Source of the DNA: Enterobacteriaceae bacterium UBA7338
GTDB lineage: Bacteria; Pseudomonadota; Gammaproteobacteria; Enterobacterales; Enterobacteriaceae
DNA length: 64,000 nucleotides
Assembly (NCBI GenBank): GCA_002480085.1
Contig: DKPJ01000011.1
Location: forward strand, 112,460-176,459
Reading direction: 5' to 3'
In this document: piece after piece, positions 7,678-16,148 of the stretch
Numbering within the stretch: position 1 is the stretch's first letter
How the letters are laid out: each line of letters starts with the position of its first letter
The notes under the pieces: model-generated
Databases searched by the model: none
Seen by the model: only the letters and a program-made list of their open reading frames with translations
Told to the model about the DNA's origin: nothing
Made by a program: the position numbers and the translations under genes

Positions 7678-8395
7678 TCAGATGCAGAAGTACTACGGTG
7701 ATAACCACGTGCTCAAGGGCGTCGATCTGGATATCGATATGGGCGAGGTGATCTCTATTATTGGCCGCAGCGGATCGGGTAAAAGCACGCTGCTGCGCTG
7801 CATCAACGGCCTTGAGGGCTACCAGGAGGGGAGCATCAAGCTGGGCGGCATGACTATCACCGACCGGGATTCGCAGGCGCGGGAGATCAGCCGCTCCATC
7901 GGCATGGTATTCCAGAACTTCAATCTGTTCCCGCACATGACGGCGCTGGAGAACGTCATGCTGGCCCCGCGCCGGGTGCTGAAAAAGAGCGCCGCCGAGT
8001 GTCGTGAGCTGGCGCAGAAGATGCTGGAGAAGGTGGGGCTGGGCGACCGGCTGGACTACTATCCGGCTAATCTCTCCGGCGGCCAGCAGCAGCGGGTGGC
8101 GATTGCCCGGGCGCTGGCGATGTCACCCAAAGTGTTACTCTGCGACGAGATCACCTCGGCGCTCGATCCGGAGCTGGTGGGCGAGGTGCTCAAGGTGCTG
8201 GAGCAGCTGGCGGCGGAGGGGATGACGCTGATTCTGGTGACCCATGAAATGAATTTTGCCCGCGAAGTGGGCGACCGCGTGGTGTTTATGCACCAGGGGA
8301 AAGTCTGGGAGCAGGGCGACAGCAAAGCGCTGTTTGCCAATCCGCAGACCACTGAACTGAAGCAGTTTATCTCCTCGGTACGCGGCCTCAACTAA
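7658..8395 (+). CDS. ABC importer ATPase (GlnQ/HisP type)
   Basis: This ATP-binding subunit (245 residues) is of the polar amino acid type. It shows Walker A GRSGSGKST, Q-loop VFQNFNLFPHMTALEN, signature LSGGQQQRVAIARALA, Walker B LLCDEITSALDPE and the switch His in ILVTHEM. The open frame extends 78 bases further upstream, but ATG 7658 has GGAGA nine bases before it and begins exactly at the domain. It overlaps the preceding permease by 20 bases and is 13 bases from hpxJ, consistent with one transcript. It should power uptake of allantoate or a ureide. Confidence 0.88.
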   Translation: MPLITINQMQKYYGDNHVLKGVDLDIDMGEVISIIGRSGSGKSTLLRCINGLEGYQEGSIKLGGMTITDRDSQAREISRSIGMVFQNFNLFPHMTALENVMLAPRRVLKKSAAECRELAQKMLEKVGLGDRLDYYPANLSGGQQQRVAIARALAMSPKVLLCDEITSALDPELVGEVLKVLEQLAAEGMTLILVTHEMNFAREVGDRVVFMHQGKVWEQGDSKALFANPQTTELKQFISSVRGLN

Positions 8396-8408
8396 TAAGG
8401 ACTCAAAA

Positions 8409-9650
8409 ATGGATATCGCGCAATTTTCGCAAATCAATCCACCCCAGCGCCTGCTGATGGGACCGGGGCCGATCAACGCCGATCCGCGCGTGCTGCGTGC
8501 GATGGCGGGCCAGCTTATCGGCCAGTACGATCCGGCCATGACCCACTACATGAATGAGGTGATGGCCCTCTATCGCGGCGTGTTCCGCACCGAAAACCGC
8601 TGGACGATGCTGGTGGACGGCACCTCGCGGGCGGGAATTGAAGCTATCCTGGTGTCGGCGATCCGTCCCGGTGACAAAGTGCTGGTGCCGGTATTTGGCC
8701 GCTTTGGTCATCTGCTGTGTGAGATCGCCCGCCGCTGCCGGGCAGAGGTGCATACCATTGAGGTACCGTGGGGCGAGATTTTTACCCCCGACCAGATCGA
8801 GGATGCTATCAAGCGGGTACGCCCGCGCCTGCTGCTGACGGTGCAGGGCGATACCTCCACTACCATGCTTCAGCCTCTCGCCGAGCTGGGAGATATCTGC
8901 CGCCGCCACGACGTGCTGTTCTATACCGATGCCACCGCCTCGCTGGGGGGCAACGCCCTGGAGAGCGATGCCTGGGGCCTGGACGCGGTCTCGGCGGGGA
9001 TGCAAAAGTGCCTCGGCGGCCCGTCGGGTACCTCGCCCATCACCCTCAGCCCGCGCATGGAGGAGGTTATCCGCCGCCGCAAATGCGTCGAGGAGGGGAT
9101 CCGTACGGCTGACCATCGCGACGGTGAAGACGAGATGATCTACTCCAACTACTTCGACCTCGGCATGGTCATGGACTACTGGGGACCGGAGCGCCTGAAC
9201 CACCACACCGAAGCGACCTCGGCGCTGTTTGCCGCCCGGGAGTGCGCGCGCCTGATCCTTCAGGAGGGGCTGGATAACGGCATCGCCCGCCATAAGCTGC
9301 ATGGCGAGGCGCTGCTGGCGGGCATCCAGGCGATGGGGCTGGAGACCTTCGGTGACCTGAAGCACAAGATGAATAACGTGCTCGGCGTGGTGATCCCGCA
9401 GGGGATCAACGGCGACCTGCTGCGCAAGCTGATGCTGGAAGATTTCGGCATTGAGATCGGCACCTCCTTTGGTCCGCTGCACGGCAAAGTGTGGCGCATC
9501 GGCACCATGGGCTATAACGCACGTAAGGATTGCGTGATGAAGACCCTGAGCGCGCTGGAGTCGGTGCTGAACTATCTCAAATTCACCACCGTTCAGGGCG
9601 CGGCGATGCAGGCCGCATGGGATTGCTACCGCAGCGAGACAGCGCTATGA
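8409..9650 (+). CDS. hpxJ: HpxJ, ureidoglycine/alanine-glyoxylate class V aminotransferase
   Basis: This PLP-dependent class V aminotransferase (413 residues) resembles alanine-glyoxylate/serine-pyruvate aminotransferases. In the K. pneumoniae allantoate cluster HpxJ works with HpxK, handling the (S)-ureidoglycine nitrogen with glyoxylate as likely acceptor. Visible features are LLMGPGPINADPRVL at the N-terminus, DGTSRAGIEAIL, the PLP-phosphate region TDATASLGG and the Schiff-base Lys200 in GMQKCLGGPSG. Its stop overlaps the hpxK start by four bases. Cytoplasmic. Exact substrate is taken from the family and cluster, not read from the sequence. Confidence 0.88.
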   Translation: MDIAQFSQINPPQRLLMGPGPINADPRVLRAMAGQLIGQYDPAMTHYMNEVMALYRGVFRTENRWTMLVDGTSRAGIEAILVSAIRPGDKVLVPVFGRFGHLLCEIARRCRAEVHTIEVPWGEIFTPDQIEDAIKRVRPRLLLTVQGDTSTTMLQPLAELGDICRRHDVLFYTDATASLGGNALESDAWGLDAVSAGMQKCLGGPSGTSPITLSPRMEEVIRRRKCVEEGIRTADHRDGEDEMIYSNYFDLGMVMDYWGPERLNHHTEATSALFAARECARLILQEGLDNGIARHKLHGEALLAGIQAMGLETFGDLKHKMNNVLGVVIPQGINGDLLRKLMLEDFGIEIGTSFGPLHGKVWRIGTMGYNARKDCVMKTLSALESVLNYLKFTTVQGAAMQAAWDCYRSETAL

Positions 9651-10873
9651 ATCAGGCGCAGCGGGTGATGGCCCGCGCGGATGAGCTGGCTGCCATCAGC
9701 GAAACCGCGGATGCCCTGACCCGGATCTACCTCTCCCCGCAGCATCTGCTGGCCAACCAGCGGGTAGCGCAGTGGATGGAGGAGGCCGGAATGATGGTCT
9801 GGCAGGATAGCGTGGGCAACATCGGCGGCCGCTACGAAGGTGAGCAGGAGGGTGCCCCGGCAATTCTGTTAGGCTCGCATCTTGATACCGTACGCAACGC
9901 CGGACGCTACGACGGCATGCTCGGGGTGCTGACGGCCATTGAGGTGGTGCAGAGCCTGCACCAGCAGGGGCAGCGGCTGGCGAAGGCGATTGAGATCGTC
10001 GGCTTTTGCGATGAGGAGGGGACGCGTTTTGGCATTACTCTACTCGGCAGTCGCGGCCTGACGGGCACATGGCCGGCGCAGTGGCTGACGCAGACCGATG
10101 CCAGCGGCGTGAGCGTGGCGCAGGCGATGGTGCTGGCCGGGCTGGATCCGACCCGCGTTGCGCAGGCGGCTCGCCGTAGGGAGGAGATCGCCGCCTATCT
10201 GGAGCTGCATATCGAGCAGGGACCCTGTCTGGAGCAGGCGGGGCTGGCGCTGGGGGTGGTTGAAGCGATCAACGGCGCCCGCCGCCTGAACTGCCGCTTT
10301 ACCGGCGAGGCGGGTCACGCGGGCACCGTGCCGATGAGCCAGCGTAAAGATGCCCTGGCCGCCGCCGCCGAGTGGATGGTGGCTGTAGAAGGCACCACCC
10401 GCGAGCGGGGCGGCAACCTGGTGGCCACGGTAGGCACGCTGTGTTGTCTGCCGGGCGCGGTCAACGTTATTCCTGGCGAGGTGATGCTGTCGCTGGATAT
10501 TCGCGGGCCGCAGGACGCGCCGCTGGATGCCTTGCTGAATGAGCTGCTGACCCAGGCGCAGGCCATCGCCGCTCGCCGGGGGCTGACGTTCAGCGCCGAG
10601 GAGTTCTACCGCATCGCCGCTACGCCTTGCGATTTGCGTCTACAGAGCCTGCTTACCGATGCGGTACATCATGTGCAGGGCGTGTCGCTGTCGCTGCCCA
10701 GCGGGGCCGGGCATGATGCCATCGCCATGGCCGAACGCTGGCCGGTGGGGATGCTCTTTGTGCGCTGCAAGGGCGGTATCAGCCACCATCCGGCGGAGTC
10801 GGTAGAGACTGACGATGTCGCGCAGGCGATAGCAGCGTTTAGCTATGCGGTGACTGCCCTGGCAGGTGTCTAA
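9647..10873 (+). CDS. hpxK: HpxK, allantoate amidohydrolase (M20 family)
   Basis: This metal-dependent M20-family amidohydrolase (408 residues) hydrolyses allantoate to ureidoglycine, CO2 and ammonia. The dinuclear metal site is visible: GSHLDTV, the CDEEGTRFG pair of glutamates, LHIEQGP and the C-terminal SGAGHDA histidine. The dimerisation domain contains NGARRLNCRFTGEAGHAGTVPM. ATG at 9647 (ATGA overlap with hpxJ) is used rather than the longer open frame that extends into hpxJ. It is the last gene of the operon; a short weak hairpin follows. Confidence 0.9.
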   Translation: MNQAQRVMARADELAAISETADALTRIYLSPQHLLANQRVAQWMEEAGMMVWQDSVGNIGGRYEGEQEGAPAILLGSHLDTVRNAGRYDGMLGVLTAIEVVQSLHQQGQRLAKAIEIVGFCDEEGTRFGITLLGSRGLTGTWPAQWLTQTDASGVSVAQAMVLAGLDPTRVAQAARRREEIAAYLELHIEQGPCLEQAGLALGVVEAINGARRLNCRFTGEAGHAGTVPMSQRKDALAAAAEWMVAVEGTTRERGGNLVATVGTLCCLPGAVNVIPGEVMLSLDIRGPQDAPLDALLNELLTQAQAIAARRGLTFSAEEFYRIAATPCDLRLQSLLTDAVHHVQGVSLSLPSGAGHDAIAMAERWPVGMLFVRCKGGISHHPAESVETDDVAQAIAAFSYAVTALAGV

Positions 10874-10894
10874 CCAGTCTGGAACCGATACATC

Positions 10895-10913
10895 GAGAGG
10901 GTCTTACCCTCTC
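10895..10913 (+). terminator. Weak hairpin after hpxK
   Basis: GAGAGGG / CCCTCTC form a perfect seven-base stem with a five-base loop just after the hpxK stop. The following tract (TGCTTTCC) is poor in T, so intrinsic termination here is uncertain. Confidence 0.4.
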
Positions 10914-10996
10914 TGCTTTCCCTGAGTAATCATCACCCTCCTTAACTAAATTCCATTAATAACAAAGGGTTACATACATTCATATCATGAATAGCT

Positions 10997-11010
10997 GTGA
11001 TTCAAATCAA
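10997..11010 (+). promoter_or_regulatory. FNR/CRP-like palindrome upstream of the TonB receptor gene
   Basis: GTGATTCAAATCAA matches the FNR half-site pattern TTGAT-N4-ATCAA at nine of ten defined bases and lies 56 bases before the receptor start. A CRP-type reading (TGTGA...) is also possible, with a poorer second half. No Fur-like 19-mer was found in the 192-base gap. Confidence 0.4.
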
Positions 11011-11065
11011 CTTTGTACTACCATGCCGACCGTAATATAAAAATTTACATAACGATGACAAAGTA

Positions 11066-13261
11066 ATGAATAACACAATAAAAATGGCAGTGGTATTACC
11101 GCTAATCACCCCCTTTGCAACACTTAGCGCCCATGCGGCGGATGCCGACACTCATACATCACATGAATCTGAAGAGCAGATCGTCGTCACCGGGAACAGC
11201 GCTGCTAGCTCTGCCGCCCCGGCGGGCGCGGGCTTTAAAACTTCAGATATCGACCTCGGCCCGCTGGGCAACCGATCCTGGGTAGAGACGCCATACTCCA
11301 CCACCACCGTGACGCGGGAGATGATCGATAACCAGCAGGCCAGGAGCGTCAGCGAGCTGCTGAAGTACTCCCCCAGCACCCAGATGCAGGCCCGCGGCGG
11401 CATGGACGTCGGTCGCCCGCAGAGCCGTGGCATGCAGGGCAGCGTGGTGGCTAACAGCCGTCTCGACGGGCTGAACGTTGTCTCCACCACCGCCTTCCCG
11501 GTAGAGATGCTGGAGCGCCTCGACGTGCTCAACAGCCTGACCGGAGCGCTCTACGGTCCGGCCAGCCCAGCGGGGCAGTTTAATTTCGTCGCCAAACGTC
11601 CGACGGAGGAGACCCTGAACCGTGTCACCCTCGGCTACCAGAGCCGGAGTGCGGTAAACGGCCATATCGATCTCGGCGGCCATCTCGACGACGACAAACG
11701 CTTTGGCTACCGCGTTAACCTGCTGGATGAGGAGGGCGAGGGCAACGTCGAGGACAGCACCCTGCGCCGCAAGCTCGCCTCCGTGGCGCTGGACTGGAAT
11801 ATCCAGCCGGGAACCCAGTTGCAGCTTGATGCCAGCCACTATGAGTTTGTGCAGAAGGGCTATCCGGGCAGCTTCAGCTACGGGCCGGGGATTAAGCTCC
11901 CCTCGGCGCCGGATCCGAAAGACAAAAACCTCGCCCTCAGCACGGCGGGCAACGACCTGACCACCGACACCCTCAGCACCCGTCTCATCCACTATCTCAA
12001 CGATGATTGGTCCCTGACCACGGGCGTCGGCTGGCAGCAGGCGGACCGCGCCATGCGCTCCGTCTCCAGTACCATTCTCAACGACAAGGGCGATATCCGA
12101 CGCTCCATCAACGACGCCAGCGCGGCGGGCCGCTTCCGCGTGCTGAGCAACACCACGACCCTCAACGGCCACGTCGATACCGGCACCGTTGGCCACGATC
12201 TGTCGCTCTCTACCACCGGCTACGTCTGGTCGATCTACGCCGCCAGAGGCAAGAGCACGGCTTATCAGCTGGGGACGACTAATATGTACGACCCGTCCCC
12301 GCTGAGCGAGCCGGGTAACGGCCGGATCAACACCGGCGGGGCGCGCTACAAGTCGAGCGAGAATACCCAGCAGAGCGTGACCCTCGGCGACACCGTGACC
12401 CTCACGCCGCAGTGGTCGGCGATGTTCTACCTGAGCCAGAGCTGGCTGCAGACGCAGAACTATAACGCGCAGGGGCAACAGACCAGCGAGATCAACGAGG
12501 ATGGTTTAAGCCCGAACGTCGCCCTGATGTACAAAATCACCCCGACGCTGATGGCCTACGTCAGCTACGCCGACTCGCTGGAGCAGGGCGGTACCGCGCC
12601 CACCAGCACCGGCACGACGACGATCAAAAACGCCGGTCAGACGCTGGATCCCTATCGCAGCCAACAGTATGAAGCGGGCCTGAAGGCAGACCTCGGCGAT
12701 CTCAATCTTGGCGCGGCGCTGTTCCGCCTCGAACGCCCCTTTGCCTACGTCGATGCCAACGACATGGTCTACAAGGAGCAGGGTAATCAGGTCAATAATG
12801 GCCTGGAGCTGACCGCTACCGGCCACGTCTGGCAGGGGCTGAATATCTACAGCGGCGTCACCCTCCTCGACCCGCAGCTGAAAGATACCGTCTCCGACAG
12901 CACCAGCAACAAGCGGGTGGTCGGCGTGCCGAAGGTGCAGGCCAACCTGCTGGCGGAGTACAGCCTCCCGTCGCAGCCGCAGTGGGTCTACAGCGCAAAC
13001 CTGCACTACACCGGCAAGCGGGCAGCCAACGACACCAACACCTCGTGGGCGGACAGCTACACCACCCTCGACCTCGGCACTCGCTACACCACCCGCATCA
13101 GCAACGTACCGACCACCCTGCGCGTGGCGGTGAACAACGTCACGGATGAGCACTACTGGGCCTCCATCTTCCCGTCGGGCACCGACGGCGACGGCGGTTC
13201 ACCCAGCGCCTTCCTCGGCGGCGGCCGCGAAGTGCGTGCCTCCGTCACCTTCGACTTCTAA
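11066..13261 (+). CDS. TonB-dependent outer-membrane receptor (siderophore family)
   Basis: This outer-membrane gated channel of 731 residues takes up a large ligand, usually a metal chelate, using TonB energy. A Sec signal peptide ends near FATLSAHA. The TonB box is EEQIVVTGN; the plug domain follows (about 80-190, with DNQQARSVSELLKYSPS and YGPASPAGQFNFVAKRP), then a 22-strand barrel ending in the expected aromatic terminal residue (VTFDF). Its stop overlaps the next start (TAATG), so it is the first gene of a receptor-SBP-permease-ATPase operon. The family is called siderophore receptor by similarity; a nickel, molybdate or other chelate is equally possible. Confidence 0.87.
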   Translation: MNNTIKMAVVLPLITPFATLSAHAADADTHTSHESEEQIVVTGNSAASSAAPAGAGFKTSDIDLGPLGNRSWVETPYSTTTVTREMIDNQQARSVSELLKYSPSTQMQARGGMDVGRPQSRGMQGSVVANSRLDGLNVVSTTAFPVEMLERLDVLNSLTGALYGPASPAGQFNFVAKRPTEETLNRVTLGYQSRSAVNGHIDLGGHLDDDKRFGYRVNLLDEEGEGNVEDSTLRRKLASVALDWNIQPGTQLQLDASHYEFVQKGYPGSFSYGPGIKLPSAPDPKDKNLALSTAGNDLTTDTLSTRLIHYLNDDWSLTTGVGWQQADRAMRSVSSTILNDKGDIRRSINDASAAGRFRVLSNTTTLNGHVDTGTVGHDLSLSTTGYVWSIYAARGKSTAYQLGTTNMYDPSPLSEPGNGRINTGGARYKSSENTQQSVTLGDTVTLTPQWSAMFYLSQSWLQTQNYNAQGQQTSEINEDGLSPNVALMYKITPTLMAYVSYADSLEQGGTAPTSTGTTTIKNAGQTLDPYRSQQYEAGLKADLGDLNLGAALFRLERPFAYVDANDMVYKEQGNQVNNGLELTATGHVWQGLNIYSGVTLLDPQLKDTVSDSTSNKRVVGVPKVQANLLAEYSLPSQPQWVYSANLHYTGKRAANDTNTSWADSYTTLDLGTRYTTRISNVPTTLRVAVNNVTDEHYWASIFPSGTDGDGGSPSAFLGGGREVRASVTFDF

Positions 13262-14271
13262 TGGAACAGCGGATGAAACTGACCCGACTCCTTCCGGCGC
13301 TGGCGTTTACCGTCGGCGCGTTGACCACCGGCGGTCTGCTGGCTTCCACCGAGCACAGCGAGGTGCGCATCGCCTCGCCGTGGCCTGCGCAAAATACCAT
13401 CATCACCATGCTGGGCTATGGCGATAACATCGTTGGCACCTCGATGGTAGCTAAGCAGATCCCGCTCTTTCGTCAGAGCCTGCCGCACATTGTTGATGTG
13501 CCGCCGGTGAGCATGTCCGGCAGCCATGAGGTCAATCCAGAGCAGATTATCGCCCTCGGCACCCAGCTGCTGTTCGTGGCGAAGAACATGAGCGTGCCGC
13601 AGCCGGAGATGCTGGCCCAGGCGGGGGTGCGCGTGCTGGCGTTTGATGCCAACTCTATGCCAGCGCTTACCCGCCGCGTGCAGCAGACCGCCGATGCGCT
13701 GGGACCGGATGCGCAGGAGAGGGCGCAGCGCTATCAGCGCTACTTCGAGCGCAATGCGGCGCTGGTGCGGGAGAGGCTGAAGGATCTCCCCGCCAGCGCA
13801 CGGGTTACGGTCTACCACAGCATGGGCAACCCGCTGACCACCACCGGCCGGCCGTCGCTTAACCAGGACTGGATGGATCTCGCCGGGGCGAAAAACGTCG
13901 CGGAAAGCTGGTTCGGCGTGAAGAAAAACAGCGCTGGCGAGGTGGCGCTGGAGCGCGTCGTGGCCGCCAACCCGGCGGTGATTGTGGCGATGAACCGCCG
14001 CGACGCCGACGCCATTATGGCCTCGCCGCAGTGGGCGAGCGTGGATGCGGTGGTGCACCATCGCGTCTATACCAACCCAAAAGGGATGTTCTGGTGGTGC
14101 CGCGAGACCAGCGAAGAGGCGTTGCAGTTCCTGTGGCTGGCGAAGACCCTCTACCCGGCGCGTTTTGCCGACGTTGATATGGTGAAGGAGACGCGGGACT
14201 TCTATCGCGACTTCTTTGGTCTTTCGCTTAGCGACGCCCAGGTTGCGGCGATCCTCACCCCACCGAGGTAG
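13261..14271 (+). CDS. FecB/BtuF-type periplasmic binding protein
   Basis: This type III (helical-backbone) solute-binding protein of 336 residues partners a FecCD-type permease. The first ATG overlaps the receptor stop; an alternative ATG at 13273 gives a cleaner signal peptide (MKLTRLLPALAFTVGALTTG). The segment NPKGMFWWCRETSEEALQFL followed by AKTLYPARFADVDM is typical of the subgroup that includes putative metal or metal-chelate binders rather than classical siderophore binders. The fold halves are linked by a long helix around PALTRRVQQTADALGPDAQE. Substrate cannot be read from sequence. Confidence 0.8.
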   Translation: MEQRMKLTRLLPALAFTVGALTTGGLLASTEHSEVRIASPWPAQNTIITMLGYGDNIVGTSMVAKQIPLFRQSLPHIVDVPPVSMSGSHEVNPEQIIALGTQLLFVAKNMSVPQPEMLAQAGVRVLAFDANSMPALTRRVQQTADALGPDAQERAQRYQRYFERNAALVRERLKDLPASARVTVYHSMGNPLTTTGRPSLNQDWMDLAGAKNVAESWFGVKKNSAGEVALERVVAANPAVIVAMNRRDADAIMASPQWASVDAVVHHRVYTNPKGMFWWCRETSEEALQFLWLAKTLYPARFADVDMVKETRDFYRDFFGLSLSDAQVAAILTPPR

Positions 14272-14274
14272 AGC

Positions 14275-15342
14275 ATGACGGCAACAGAACCGACCGCTGC
14301 AGATGCCCACGCCATCAGCCGCCGCTACCGCCAGCTGCTGCATCGTCGTCTGCTGCTGGCAGCAGCGATCGTGCTGGCGATTGCCGCTGCGCTGCTGTGT
14401 GACATTACCCTTGGCCCCTCGGGGATGTCTTTTCACCAGCTCTGGCTGGGCATTTTCGACCCGGGCGAGGTTAGCCCTGGGGTACGCACCATCGTGCGGG
14501 AGATCCGTCTGCCTTACGCCCTGATGGCGCTGCTGGTGGGCATGGCGCTGGGCCTGGCGGGGGCGGAGATGCAGACCATCCTCAATAACCCGCTCGCCAG
14601 TCCCTTTACCCTAGGCGTCTCCTCGGCGGCGGCCTTCGGTGCGGCGCTGGGGATCGTATGTGGCATCGGTATTCCCGGCCTGAGCGAGGCCTGGTTTATC
14701 CCGGCCAACGCCTTTGTGTTTGCCTTGCTCTCGGCTCTGCTGCTCGACGGTGTGACCCGCTGGACGCGGGTAAGCCACGCCGGGGTGGTGCTGTTCGGCA
14801 TCGCGCTGGTCTTCACCTTTAACGCCCTGGTGTCGATGATGCAGTTTGTCGCTACCGAAGAGACGCTACAGGGGCTGGTCTTCTGGACGATGGGCAGCCT
14901 GTCGCGGACCTCCTGGCAGACGCTGGGCATCCTGGGCGCAGCCTTTGCGCTGGTCTTGCCCCTGTCGCTGCGCAGCAGCTGGCAGTTGACTGCCCTGCGC
15001 CTGGGTGAGGAGCGGGCTGCCAGCTTCGGCATCGACGTCCGCCGCCTGCGGCTGGCCTCGCTGCTGCGCATCAGCCTGCTGTCGGCGCTGTCGGTGGCCT
15101 TTGTCGGGCCGATCGGCTTTATCGGCCTGGTTGCGCCGCACATCGCCCGGATGCTGTTTGGCGAGGATCACCGCTTCTACCTGCCGGGCAGCGCCCTGCT
15201 GGGCGGGCTGATCCTCTCCCTGGCCTCCATCGCCTCGAAGAATATCTTCCCCGGAGTGGTGATCCCGCCTGGCATCGTCACCTCTCTGGTGGGCGTGCCC
15301 TTCTTTTTAAGCATCATTCTGCGCCACCGGGGGACGCTATGA
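14275..15342 (+). CDS. FecCD-family ABC permease
   Basis: This inner-membrane permease (355 residues) of the FecCD/BtuC family has about ten hydrophobic segments. It carries the family signatures REIRLPYALMALLVGMALGL with AGAEMQTILNNPLASPFTLG near the N-terminus, SGA-like FGAALGIVCG, and the C-terminal PIGFIGLVAPHIARMLFGEDHR coupling helix region. A single permease gene implies a homodimer. It begins four bases after the binding-protein stop and its stop overlaps the ATPase start (ATGA). It should import the ligand brought in by the adjacent TonB receptor. Confidence 0.87.
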   Translation: MTATEPTAADAHAISRRYRQLLHRRLLLAAAIVLAIAAALLCDITLGPSGMSFHQLWLGIFDPGEVSPGVRTIVREIRLPYALMALLVGMALGLAGAEMQTILNNPLASPFTLGVSSAAAFGAALGIVCGIGIPGLSEAWFIPANAFVFALLSALLLDGVTRWTRVSHAGVVLFGIALVFTFNALVSMMQFVATEETLQGLVFWTMGSLSRTSWQTLGILGAAFALVLPLSLRSSWQLTALRLGEERAASFGIDVRRLRLASLLRISLLSALSVAFVGPIGFIGLVAPHIARMLFGEDHRFYLPGSALLGGLILSLASIASKNIFPGVVIPPGIVTSLVGVPFFLSIILRHRGTL

Positions 15343-16148
15343 CCGACGGCCTGAAGATTGACCGCCTGAGCGTGAGCTACGGCAAGCGGCAGGTGATTGC
15401 CGATCTCACCGCGCCGCTGCTGCCGCGCGGACAGATGACCATTCTGACCGGGCCGAACGGCTGCGGTAAATCAACCCTGCTGCGCGCGCTCGCCGGGCTG
15501 AACCGGGCAGGCGGCCAGGCGTACCTCGACGGCGAGCCGCTGCTGGACTTGCCCTTTGCCCGCCGGGCGCAGCGGGTGGTGCTCCTGCCTCAGTCGCTGC
15601 CGCAGGGGGTGCATCTGCATGTGCTGGAGTCGGTGCTGGCGGCCCGGCGCGCCTCGGGCGGTGGGGAAGGACACGACCAAGAGGTCCGGGCGCTGGCGCT
15701 GCTGGCGGAGCTGGGCATTGCCCACCTGGCACTGAGCTATCTTGACCAGCTCTCCGGCGGCCAGCGGCAGCTGGTTGGCCTGGCCCAGTCGCTGATCCGC
15801 CAGCCGTCGCTGCTGCTGCTCGACGAGCCGCTGAGCGCGCTGGATCTCAACCATCAGTTTCAGGTTATGGAGGTGGTGGCCCGGGAGACGCGGCGGCGCA
15901 ATATGGTGACGGTAATTGTGGTGCACGATCTCAACATTGCGCTGCGCCACGGCGAGCAGGTGCTGATGCTGAAGGCGGGTGAGCTGGTGGCCAGCGGCGC
16001 GCCGGAGAGGGCAATTACCCCGGCTAACCTGGCAATGGTCTATGGCGTGCGCGCCCGGGTGGAGCGCTGCACGCAGGGCAGACCGCAGCTGATTGTTGAT
16101 GGATTGATTGTTGATGAATTGATTGTTGATGAACTAATGGCGGACTAG
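15339..16148 (+). CDS. FecE-type ABC ATPase with repeat tail
   Basis: This ATP-binding subunit (269 residues) belongs to the FecE/BtuD family. Walker A GPNGCGKST, Q-loop LLPQSLPQGVHLHVLESV, signature LSGGQRQLVGLAQSL, Walker B LLLLDEPLSALDL and switch His VVHDLN are all present. The last 20 or so residues are unusual: a tandem LIVDG/E repeat encoded by three 15-base units. The stop codon TAG shares the palindrome CTAG with the stop of the convergent permease at 16145, so the two genes overlap by four bases with no room for a terminator. Confidence 0.87.
   Translation: MTDGLKIDRLSVSYGKRQVIADLTAPLLPRGQMTILTGPNGCGKSTLLRALAGLNRAGGQAYLDGEPLLDLPFARRAQRVVLLPQSLPQGVHLHVLESVLAARRASGGGEGHDQEVRALALLAELGIAHLALSYLDQLSGGQRQLVGLAQSLIRQPSLLLLDEPLSALDLNHQFQVMEVVARETRRRNMVTVIVVHDLNIALRHGEQVLMLKAGELVASGAPERAITPANLAMVYGVRARVERCTQGRPQLIVDGLIVDELIVDELMAD
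16089..16133 (+). repeat. Three 15-bp in-frame tandem repeats
   Basis: Units CTGATTGTTGATGGA, TTGATTGTTGATGAA and TTGATTGTTGATGAA encode LIVDG, LIVDE, LIVDE at the extreme C-terminus of the ATPase. Being a multiple of three, changes in copy number would keep the frame, so length may vary between strains. Confidence 0.9.

Noticed and set aside
8403..9482. Long frame antisense to hpxJ
   Set aside because: Opposite-strand shadow; low-complexity composition and no motif.
11243..12478. 411-codon frame antisense to the TonB receptor gene
   Set aside because: Shadow of a GC-rich coding strand; the receptor on the plus strand has full family motifs.
13258..14436. 392-codon frame antisense to the binding-protein gene
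   Set aside because: Rich in Arg/His/Gln as expected for a complementary-strand shadow.
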